This document shows, in pieces, positions 45,565 through 55,206 of a stretch of DNA of 64,000 nucleotides. The notes under the pieces are model-generated. The model was not told the origin of the DNA, ran no database searches, and saw only the letters and a program-made list of their open reading frames with translations. Made by a program: the position numbers and the translations under genes. The stretch's first letter is position 1. The number at the start of each line of letters is the position of its first letter. Source of the DNA: Steinernema hermaphroditum (Eukaryota; Nematoda; Chromadorea; Rhabditida; Steinernematidae); assembly GCA_030435675.1 (NCBI GenBank), contig CM059623.1, positions 10,132,012 to 10,196,011 on the forward strand, given 5' to 3'.

Positions 45565-46699
45565 CCCCTTTTCCTCAGTGCTACATGTGGCATTGGAACA
45601 TTCATTTTTTTTTCATAGGTCACAGATCACAGCACTTGCGAACATTAATAGGAATGAAACTGAAAACTGAATATTCGCAGTTTCCCTTAGTGCCGCAAAG
45701 TCGCTTAGCAACTATTGGATTGGTGCATTGAAAATTTTGTGAATCCAAGGGTCATTTTTCCAACATTTGGCCTCTATAATGGAAATGACCGCAACTTCCG
45801 GACTGTAAGGGTTGGTGCCTATTAAAAGCCGAATGCGGGAAACCAGTGCGCTTTCAAAACATTACGATCAGATGTTATTCGCAGCCAAGCGGCCTGCCGA
45901 TCAGATAAGCCTTCCACCACTTCCGGTACTGTAATATGACACATTTAGATGCATCCGCTTCGCCACTGCTGTCGCCGTCGCCCAAGACGCCTTCGAAGAA
46001 ATCGCATGGTCTGAGGAGTACGAAGACGACGAGAAGGACTCCGATTCCGCCTAGGAATCTGGCTCCCCCGTGCCGCCAGCTGAAGGCCAGAAGCCACGAC
46101 GTAACGCGACCGCCCCGACGACCGAATCGCCGCAATAAAAGAAGCCTCTACGAGATCTCTTGACCCGTCCCCCTGTACGAGAACTGTGGAGATTGTTCTG
46201 CTCTTGCAGAATAAAAAGTGTTGTGTTTGAGTCTTGTGTCCTTTTTGAGTCTTATGAACCGTCAAGAGATAACAGGATTCCAACGTCATCCCGAATGCAA
46301 TGGACAAATGGCAAATCATAGTGTAGTGTGAAAGTTCACTGCACTCAGTCCATCGATTATACCCTGGGAGTAAACATATCGAAGTTATGGCATATTTACA
46401 TCGGTCATTTTTAATGCACCAACCCAGCATCCCGGTGACATGTCCGATAATAAATTCTGCAAGAACGATGAGGAACTCGGAACATCTTCCTCCCTTAGCA
46501 CAATTCTACACGCGTTGCTAGGACAGAGGCAGTTTCCATGGATAACTGCTATAAAAATGTAGTTTTGCTCGTTGTCTCTCTGAGAAACTCTTGTCTGTTG
46601 CAATCGAAACCGCCTTCCTTATCGCTTGCTCAGCGGGACGCGCCGCTTGGCAAATAGTGCTCAATCGGCGACGCCCGTTCTTTATTTTTCCATGCAATT
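45565..46699. other. Intergenic stretch without a confirmed gene
   Basis: 45936-46163 (plus) encodes a 75-residue Pro/Ser/Arg-rich frame starting MTHLDASASPLLS, and its other strand is also open. AATAAA at 46210 follows. With no family or splice support I leave it uncalled. Confidence 0.4.
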
Positions 46700-49600
46700 A
46701 TGACTCAACTGAATACAGGTCAGTCATGTCCATGACGCTGTGCTCTAAAGTTTAGTTTAGCCGTCGTCGTCCTTTTTTCTCTTCTTGTTTGTGCCTGCTT
46801 ATTCGTCGTTTTCTTTGTAGACGAAAGTCAAAATGTGAACGGTTACAGTATCTCTGGAGGTTAGTCAATGAAGTAAGCTCTCACGAGATAGAATTTTAGC
46901 TTTTAAGAGAAGATTCGCACTGAACACCGCTCCCAATGATACAGAAAATGGATTCACCTCTACAGAAAAAGTTTTTACCACAACTGATTTTACCACAACA
47001 TTTCAAGTTGAACCCACAAGTATTCTGGGCTGTAAGCTTAGGAAAATGGACCCTTGGGATCCTCAGATTCTGCCCTATAACGACCCCGACTGGAAACCTT
47101 CTTGTGAAAAGAAGCAGGAGCAGATCACCCAGCTTATAGATGGCAAAATTGTGCTCAATGCTACAGGTTTGCAAGAAGGATACTTTTGCCAAGGACGGTA
47201 AGCAAACCCTTTGCCACGTCATATTCTCCGCTAAGATTCGTCTTATTGCTTGTTTACTCTTTCCTTTCGGAATATTCCATGAACGATGAAACGACATAAG
47301 TGCTCAATGATTCATTGCCTAGATGCCTGTGGAACGGAAAAAATAAAACCGACTGGTACTACGACAAAGGCTCTTGGGAGAATATCACTGTTTTCGAGCC
47401 CAACTGCGATGTCGTGGAGGTGGCGTGTGGCCTGGATCCACAGAACATGACACTGTACAACTTTCTGCATTCTCAAATCGTGGAAAGACCGTAAGAATGC
47501 ATGGATTTCGTTTTGATGAAGTGAAGGCTTTTAGGGATGGCACGGCTTATTCGACTCATGCGGAGAATCTCACCGAAGTTCCTGGACGTAGAACATCGAA
47601 TCAGTACGAAAGGCCGAATGTCTATGTCCTTATTTTTGATTCCACATCTACGTCAGAATTTGTGAGGTCCATGTCGCGGACCCTCTACTTGATGAAAGAA
47701 GAGCATCAGGCGGTGATATTCAAGCATGTGAACAAGGTCGGAATCAATTCTAGGCCGAATGCGTGGACTTTGCTTTTCGGTGAGTGTGAAAGTGTGTTTT
47801 ATGTACAGGATGTACCATAACTACTATAAATCGGGCGAACTCATAATTTTTTAAAGCTTTTCTGCATTTTCGCTCGCCGCAATTGCTTTATTCGTGTTTA
47901 TCGCTTTATCACTGATGACGTATGCCAACGTGGGCCGACGGCAGTGAAGGGGCACTCTTGAACGAGCTCCGAAAGGCAGTAAACTTTTCTGTCGGCAAAT
48001 GATCTTATAGACCAGTCAGGAAACTATTCTTTTCTATTCTTCAACTAACAATCTCGCAATCTCTGTGCTTTACACTTTACAAAGCATGTATCAGATCAAC
48101 TCGCCGACATCATTGCTTATGTTTGCATAGCTGCGAGGTGGCAGAATTTTTGCCGGAAGGATTGTTACATTGAAGTATCGAACATGTTTGCACAACTGCT
48201 TAGTACCGCGACGTTTTCGATTAGTTCACAACGGAACCGTTCAAATTCGATCCGAAGTAGTAGTCACACTCTTATCTGCCTCAAAACAGTTGCTCACCTG
48301 GTTTGTGAGTGGTTAGCGCTGATCGTTAGATCTGGGGACATTTGAGAAATGTAAAACAGCTGCTTCCCAAATCCAAAATTTGATTCTCAAGGATCTTTGT
48401 CATTCGCTTCATATCAGAGCTCCTGAACGCCACAGCCGATGGAATCATCCCTAATAATTAGTCTTTGTTCTGATTCCAAAAGATCCATGTAAAGCATAAT
48501 ACACTTCTGCCTTCAATCGCCAATGAAACAGTAAATATCACTCACAACTGATTTCTGCAGGCAAGCAGATCTACGAACTCGGCAAGAACCCATACACCGA
48601 CGAGATTCAACCCGATCTCAACCACACCATGAACTGTGACACATCCATTGACCACGAAAACTTCTGGATGCACCGATTCCGAGACCTTGGTTATCACACC
48701 ATGATGGCCGACGACTGGGGATCCTATGCGATAAATTGGCCGAACTGTTGGGGATTTCTTAGACCTCCTGCTAAGCATTACATGAAGTAAGCTGTCCTAA
48801 CACAAAGAATCTGATTATCCTCTTCAGACCATTCCAACGTCGCAGTGAAGAAACGGAGGCGGAGCCGATTAGAAACACAATTAAAGCGATGTGCCATGAG
48901 ACGTTCGAGGATACGAGTCTCTATCTCGATCAGTTTCTTGGCGCCTACAAAAACGAATCACAGGTGGGATTTATTTGGAACAACAACCTGGCCCACGACT
49001 ACCCAAATGGACTTTATCACTCCGACGATCACTTCTACAGGATTCTGAAAAGGCACGAGGAAAGAGTGAGTGTCGCTACTTCAGAATCAGATTGTTTCAC
49101 AAGCACGATTCAGTTGAATAACTCCTTTGTAATCATCATGGGAGACCACGGGATGCGTTTTGGAGGAATTCGTAGGACGGAAGTCGGAGAAATGGAGGAC
49201 AACAACCCGTTCCTGATGATGTCGCTTCCAGTCCAGTTGAGAGACTCCAATCTCATGCATGTGCTTAGGCAGAACACACACAAACTGATCACCCACTACG
49301 ACACACACGTCACTCTGCATCACCTACATCAGGTTGGATGAAGCATCTTTCAACGTTCTAAGAGAGAGAGACTTCAGCTGCTGCAAAAGAACAACCTCAA
49401 CGAACTTTTGAGTCCCACTGAAGAAATATTCGAAGCTGGTCACGGGTCCAGCTACTTCCGACGGCGAATGAACGAACCTAGAGACTGTGGCACGTTGCGC
49501 ATTCCTTTCGAGTACTGCCTCTGTGAGAAGAACTTCGACAAACCCCTCGACGTCAAGTTGGCTCTGTCGAAAAATCTGAGCGACTACGCAGTCAACTATC

Positions 49601-49923
49601 TCCAAGACATGATAGATGCCGAGAACCAAACCTCGCTTTGTCAAAACATGTCCGTTGCCTACGAGAGCACCATTGCCGAAAAGCTCGAGATGGCTGACGG
49701 AAGGGAGATCTACAAACTGACCTTTACGGTCCTTCCAAGTGAAGGCGAGTTCAGTGGATACGTGGAGGTTCATCGATCGAATGAGACCATTTCGTCGATA
49801 TCGCCAATGTCTAAGCGGTTCGAACGAGTAAACAGCTACGGAGAGCAGGGACACTGTGTGGAGAAGTTCGAAGAGTTGAGGCCTGTTTGTTATTGTGTGG
49901 AGCAAAAGAAGGAAGAAAGCTGA
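46700..49923 (+). CDS. DUF229 family protein (alkaline-phosphatase/sulfatase fold), type II membrane
   Basis: Exons 46700-46718, 46761-46859, 46900-47197, 47323-47490, 47535-47779, 48561-48786, 48828-49065 and 49114-49923. About 685-694 residues: a short cytoplasmic start (MTQLNTA), one TM segment (VVVLFSLLVCACLFVVFFV), then the family hallmarks CRKMDPWDPQILPY, PNVYVLIFDSTSTSEF, MADDWGSYAINWPNCWG, GFIWNNNLAHD and FVIIMGDHGMR. The C-terminal domain ends RPVCYC. The enzymatic activity of DUF229 proteins is unclear; the fold is of the phosphatase/sulfatase type. Intron 5 is 781 bp. In exon 8 a TGA at 49339 interrupts an otherwise intact frame; a 30-bp intron (49333-49362) would remove it. Otherwise the gene is broken. 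Confidence 0.85.
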
Positions 49924-50019
49924 GTTAACAACTCGTTGCTTATTTCACAACATTCCGCATGTACATGGAACAGGACAAACAATACCCCTGAGTACGGTAT
50001 TTGCTTTGAAGATGGAATC

Positions 50020-50183
50020 CCCTATATATAAATGGAGAACCGACGGGTCCGTTGGTCTGTTTGTGTGTGTGTTTTCCGTGAGCACGGGGAAAACACCCAC
50101 ACAAAATAAGGACACCGAGGGGAACCGAACCCGGCACCGCCCGCTTACAAACGAAGCACGTTCGCAATGAGCCACACAGACAG
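50020..50183 (-). repeat. tRNA-derived SINE-like repeat
   Basis: On the minus strand it has an A-box-like TGGCTCATTGCGAACGTGC (near 50174) and a B-box-like GGGTTCGGTTCC (near 50128) about 40 bp apart, as in a tRNA promoter. A TCTCCATTTATATATAGGG 3' end follows. A related decayed copy is at 43221-43310, and TGGAGAACCGACGGGT recurs at 52194-52209. The tRNA-like part does not fold into a full cloverleaf by eye. Confidence 0.6.
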
Positions 50184-50297
50184 TTGAGATGGTAGCGCTA
50201 TACTTCCACCATATCTCTGGGGACGGAAGGCTTTGCGTTTCTTTACAGTTTTTGTGCCGTTTTTAGCGTATTTTTTAGCTTTGAGGTTTTTCGGACA

Positions 50298-50450
50298 ACT
50301 TCAGTCATTTGCATGAGCACCAACCTTGCCGCCCGCAGGGCTACAGTTTTTTTGGCCCAAAATTCAGCCCTTTGCATGAGCACCTATCTTGCCGCCCGCA
50401 GGGCTACAGTTTTTTTGGCCCCAACTTCAGCCATTTGCATGAGCACCTAA
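50298..50450. repeat. 63-bp tandem repeat, about 2.4 units
   Basis: GCATGAGCACC starts at 50311, 50374 and 50437, a constant 63-bp spacing. Each unit contains TTGCCGCCCGCAGGGCTACA and a T7 run before GGCCC. Units differ at only a few positions. Confidence 0.85.
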
Positions 50451-50505
50451 TTGGCTTTTAGTACCTGGAGGGCGCGAATTCGCGCGCAGCCGGGTTTATA
50501 GATGA

Positions 50506-50925
50506 TTATGTGGGAAAAAAAACCCGGGAGAAAAAACCCAGCTATAACAGTAGCACCCGCCAGAATTACGCAAAACCCGCAGGAATAAGTACGCAATCAA
50601 CAGGTTTCAAGTGAGTTTAAGCCTCAGGAAAAGTCTAGCCGCGAGGACGAAGCCAAGCCTGGATGTTTGGCCGCACTCAAAATGAATATAGGGCTCGCTT
50701 CCTTCGTCCGCAACCTTAAATATCTAGGCATAGTCCTAAGCCGGAGCCTAAGCCAAGCCGGGGTTTGCCTAATCCATCACGGCTGCAAGCCTGTAAGCAA
50801 ACCCTAGCTTAGCTAAGGCTCAGGCTTAAACTTAAAACCAGTTGATTTGCCTATATATACTTACCCAACGACATGTTTTGCGTAAGTTTGGCGGATATTA
50901 CTATTATAGCTGGGTTTTTTTCTCC
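50506..50925. mobile_element. Inverted-repeat element with CTATAATAG/GGGTTTTTT ends
   Basis: Left end AGAAAAAACCCAGCTATAAC then AGTAGCACCCGCCAGAATTA and right end TTTGGCGGATATTACTATTA then TAGCTGGGTTTTTTTCTCC are inverted. GTTTTGCG...CGCAAAAC continues the arms. The interior has repeated AAGCC(A/T)AGCC motifs, including AAGCCGGAGCCTAAGCCAAG. An inverted copy of the same motif is in the element at 61195-61469. No transposase frame. Confidence 0.65.
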
Positions 50926-51702
50926 AACAACCGAATAGATGTCCAGTAATGGTGTGTACAAGAAACCACGAAAAAAAAAACACGCAAAAAATCTGTGGTG
51001 TAAGGTTAGGGCTTTATTGTTTACAGAGGATACAGTCTACAGAAATACAGGATGACCATTTTCGTTCAAAAAAGATCAAAGAACCTCTCAGAGCTCAAAA
51101 AGGGGAACCAGAATATTCTAAACATCTTATGCAGAAAGGCAGCCAGTGTTTCTCCATTTCCGGTCCAGATTGAAGAGCATCATACATTTATTTTCCGGAA
51201 CAGTGAACCGCTTGAGTTCACAACACACATGGCTACTTAAAAATCTCTAGTATAGCGGTGTCTTGGGAAGCAGACTACCAGGCACGGCGTGCTGTTCGAC
51301 ACTATTTTCGATACTATTTCTCAAACGGAAAGGTTCAGAAACCATATTTCGTAATGAGGGTTGAGGTTTCATTCAGCTCTGTACTCTTCACTATCATTTC
51401 ACCTATCGTGCTATGCTGTATTATGATTTGGTAAAAGGCGAAATCACGGAAAGTGTTTCATTACATGCGTAATTCAACACTTCCTGTCCAGCTTGAAGAC
51501 CCGTAAAGTTAGTTTCTGGAAAAGTGAACCGTTTGCGTTAAGAATATAAAATGCGCTGAAAGACTTGAACACTGATGGCAAGGTGACAGAAGTTGTCGTA
51601 TCTTTTATTACTAAATTCTGAAACATGAAATTATGAGAAACATTCAATTCATAGTAATGATTTCTTATTAGACGATAGAATTACGCGAGAACTTCTTCAG
51701 CC
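50926..51702. other. Intergenic stretch without a supported gene
   Basis: Two diverged direct copies of a block are visible: CCAGATTGAAGAGCATC...GAACAGTGAACCGCTTGAG near 51167 and CCAGCTTGAAGACCCGT...AAAAGTGAACCGTTTGCG near 51489. Function unknown. Confidence 0.4.
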
Positions 51703-51912
51703 TCATTTCTGTTCGTAAATTATAGTGTTGTCGATGATGACGTCGGCACCATCGTCAATACATCCATCAGTGTAGTAGTAATCGCACGGGTACGGATAAT
51801 AATCACCTTCATATTGCCGTTTTTCAACTTGCTTTCTCTTGGCTGGCAGGGCGACTCCCAAGGCGATCGCGAAGATGGTGAGGAGGACGAACGCGACGTA
51901 CAGAAGCTTCAT
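51703..51912 (-). CDS. Small secreted Tyr-rich peptide
   Basis: Single exon, 69 residues. The signal peptide is MKLLYVAFVLLTIFAIALG. A short basic stretch (LPAKRKQVEKRQ) with a dibasic KR could be a processing site. The mature part, YEGDYYPYPCDYYYTDGC then IDDGADVIIDN, has two cysteines and many Tyr/Asp. No known family. The YP-rich composition recalls the peptides at 12772-13330 but the sequence does not align. Confidence 0.65.
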   Translation of the reverse strand: MKLLYVAFVLLTIFAIALGVALPAKRKQVEKRQYEGDYYPYPCDYYYTDGCIDDGADVIIDNTIIYEQK

Positions 51913-53176
51913 GATTGACGTGAAGATGCTTGTCGACGCTTTCGGTTCTTCTTATTTGTTTCTAAGATTCCGCTGAAGTGTTTCTTCGCTTTCTATTGAA
52001 GCGACAGATTGTCCGACGCTGACTCATGGCGTGGGACCGGAACAAAAGAAATGCTAAATTAAGAACGGCCATTTTTTGATTCAAGCGATAAAACACAAAG
52101 CAATAGAAATCGTTTAATATCGAAAATGCCACGATTTCAAAATGTCAGAATTCGTTTAATATTTTATTTTTTAATTTAGTAATTTTTTTTATTTGGAGAA
52201 CCGACGGGTTTGATGATATAAAAACAAGTAAGTTGTTCGTCATAATCTATTGGCTGGAAATGTCGTTTGTCAGAAGAGTTACTTATGAGTAAATTTCTAA
52301 AAATTAAATTACAACAGAGGAGCACACCGAGCAGATTTTAGGCGAAAGTTTTTTTTCAATTTTTTACCGTTCATTTCGATTATTATGGGTACAAATCCCA
52401 CATCGATAAGTCCGGAGCATAGCGACAGAGCTAAGGCCTTTTCATCTTTCGTTATGTATGCAATGAGTTGCTGTTATGCTGGAAAATGTGATGTTCGAGG
52501 CATTCGCACCGAAGCAGTAAATATGTATACAGCATATCTTCCTGTAACCACCTCCATCGACTTGTTCACCCGGATTGCATCCGAGCCACGGTGGCAGTTG
52601 TGCATGAAAGAGGTTGACTTCATTTCACATAGCTCACTCAAATGATTGGAATGAACGGCTTCGCGTTATAATGTCGTATCCCGTCAATACAGACTACTGC
52701 ATTCTACTAATGTGAGACTCGATTTTAAAGGTGGGAAAGTACCAGGATTAGGTAATGACACTTTGACACGTTAACTGAGGAGCAGGGCTGGGTCTGTTTG
52801 CTGGGGATTCCATTTAAACATTGGGTCAACTGGCCTAACGGAAAGTGTTCTAAATTCCACATTTCGCTTAATTTCGTTGACAACCACTCCTTGCCAAGGA
52901 TAGAAACGTTACTGACGCCGAAAAGATGTCGCTTCTGCGCTCCGAGCGGAGGCGAAAGTGCGACGTGCGGGCGATTAGCTGATTTGTGCCGCTCGTAAAA
53001 GGTCCGTGCGTCATTGTGCACAAAAATGCACTTCTCCTCGGCTTTGATGGCGCGTGGACAAAAAATTTATGAATGTTTTATCTCGATAGTTATGCAGTGA
53101 TGACCTCTTTATGTCCCCTCGAGCTAACAAATAACCTAGATGTTGTCGTGCGGATAGTCGGTAATTTTCGGTCAAG
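51913..53176. other. Intergenic stretch without a confirmed gene
   Basis: An 86-residue plus frame at 52385-52645 (MGTNPTSISPEHSD...) has four cysteines but no signal peptide, intron or family, and is left uncalled. Confidence 0.4.
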
Positions 53177-53447
53177 ATGCGATTGTCTTTTTTCCTCAGC
53201 TTGGCTGCCCTTGTCGGCATGGCCCTGTGCGTTCCACAGCGAATGGACGTCTGCGTTATCAACAGTGAGTCGATCTTTCGAAATGGCCAATGCGAAAGCC
53301 CCTCTTTCAGTGGATCAACAGCCCTGTCCTCCTGATTATCCTTTTTGTCGCATACTGGATGGACTCTGGGAATGTTGCATCGAGGAGGCCGCCGGCACAG
53401 AACCTTGTCCCATTGTTCCCTCGATCCAACAAGAACGGGAAGTGTAA
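53177..53447 (+). CDS. Small cysteine-rich secreted peptide, member 1
   Basis: Exons 53177-53264 and 53311-53447 (46-bp intron, phase 1) give 74 residues. The signal peptide is MRLSFFLSLAALVGMALC. The mature part carries DVC, then QQPCPPDYPFCR, LWECCIEEAAGTEPC. This spacing, C-x6-C-R-x8-CC-x7-GT-x2-C, is shared with the gene at 54223-54493 at matching positions across the intron. The family is unknown to me. Such disulfide-rich peptides may be defence, signalling or excretory products; the sequence does not say which. Confidence 0.75.
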
Positions 53448-54222
53448 CTATTATTAATTTATGTGTATTTTCTTCTTTTTTAAAGTCATAAACTGTAGCC
53501 AGAGAAACAAAGAATGGAAGTTTCCGCGTTTAATCAGTCAGAGAACTCAAACGATTTTTTCTCTTTGTGCTGTCGAGGTTCGGAGTGCAGACGTCACTGA
53601 TCGGGGTTCCTCCAGAGAATGCATTGGCAGTGCACAATTATTGACAACACGAATAGCATGAAGCTAAGTGTGATTTTGTATCGATGAAATCTGCCAGGAC
53701 CTTATTATGAATAGAACCAGCAAAAGCAAACCCAGCAAAACAGTCTTTCCAGTCCCCGCACAAGCCGAGTTATCGACGGGTGGAACATGCTGCCTCAATC
53801 GGCAACTCAGTAACGCCGAAGCTGTTCAGAAATCATTTTTTCCTCGACAGACGCAATGACCATTGCTCCACTTCTGGATTCAGCCGCTTTTTCGCTTCGA
53901 ACTACATACATGCCTTCAACTTCGACGTCGTACCCTGAGCCGTAGAAGGAAGGCATACCTGACAAGCTGGTCTACTTTTCTTTGCCTTTCGGAGTCGTCA
54001 ATCATGACATTCATGTTGTTTTCCCCTATCAACAAAAAGATGGAATCACCTCGAATTTCCGTGTCACCACTCTCATACGTGGCACTGCGGTATCGGTTTG
54101 TTCTTTTGTGCGGAGCTGTTGATAACTTCCCATCAATGAGTGCTCATTACTGCTTAATCGGCTTATAACTCTCTATTAAACAGAGGCAGAGCACCTCAGG
54201 ACACACCACCCAGTTTGTCGTC

Positions 54223-54493
54223 ATGAAGACCGTTCTTGTCCTTCTTCTTCTTGTGCTCGCTACCTTTTGCTTCGCTGAGCAGGGCGTCCAGCTCGCCGAC
54301 CCCGCTCCTTGGGACGGTTGTGAGTTCAAAGGTATTTGGTCTCTTTGAAAGTGAACTCCGATATTTGTTTTTAGGAGTCGGCCTGCAAGGACCCGTTCAC
54401 TGCGACGCCGCCCATCCTCTGTGCCGCGTCTTCAACAACGGAATCTTCCTTTGCTGCAAGAAGGACATCCCCGGCACTCCTCACTGCAACTGA
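54223..54493 (+). CDS. Small cysteine-rich secreted peptide, member 2
   Basis: Exons 54223-54331 and 54375-54493 (43-bp intron, phase 1) give 75 residues. The signal peptide is MKTVLVLLLLVLATFCFA. The mature part includes WDGCEFK, GPVHCDAAHPLCR, IFLCCKKDIPGTPHCN. I prefer the donor after TTCAAAG because the intron length fits its neighbours and it adds a cysteine; a donor at GACG|GTTGTG would drop that cysteine and four more residues. It aligns with the peptide at 53177-53447: C-x5/6-CR-x8-CC-x7-GT-x2-C. Same gene structure, same strand, 0.8 kb apart: a likely tandem pair. Confidence 0.78.
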
Positions 54494-54779
54494 CTGCACT
54501 TTAACATTGTCAATTTGAAGCAGATGCATTAAACACTACTCTTCTACATCGTGAATATTTCACATTTTGCAAGACCATGTTTTCCACTGAATTGAGGGTG
54601 TACAGGGCCATGCGCCATAAATACTGGGACGCGATAAATCGTTTATATTTTTTTGCAGAGTGGACGAAATCAAACAAATTTCTAACATAGAGGTAGAACA
54701 GGAAATTATCTACAATCTATTTCAAGTTTTGCTCAAAATGGCCCCCACAAGTTGCAATACAGGCGTCCAGACGCTTTTA

Positions 54780-55070
54780 AAAATTTGGACCCAAGTCCGC
54801 GGGGTTTCCGGACTTGGGAACGTTGAGCTCGTTTTCTTCGAAGTTAATGCAAGAAAGATGACCTTCAACGGCGAGAACTACCAGAATGGGTTAGAACCTG
54901 GTTCTGGAGTCGCGGGTCCAAGACTATCCCCCGACACCGCATGGACGTTTCAACAGGACTGGACGCCTCGCCATGGAGCCAAGGACACGAATTGCTTGAT
55001 TCACAGACAAGCAGGAAAAGGAAGAATTGGGGGAAAGTCGGGTCGGGGTGTGCTGCTTTCCAACTTAGAG
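54780..55070 (+). mobile_element. Decayed Tc1/mariner-type transposase fragment
   Basis: The plus frame includes INGENYQ-like FNGENYQNGLEP and then WTFQQDWTPRHGAKDTN. This corresponds to the second catalytic block of mariner/Tc1 transposases, where W-T-F-Q-Q-D carries an active-site Asp. The rest of the DDE domain, DNA-binding domain and terminal repeats are missing or scrambled. The frame is open (54660-55274) but composition outside the motif is not coherent. Confidence 0.55.
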
Positions 55071-55206
55071 TATCCATCAACAACATTTATAAATACATTA
55101 GAATGCAGAAATCAAATTCACGATACATGTATATTCCATAAGGGGACAGGTTCCTTAAATATCAAATGTTCTGACTTTGAGCAAATATATACAGAGAAAA
55201 GCATCT

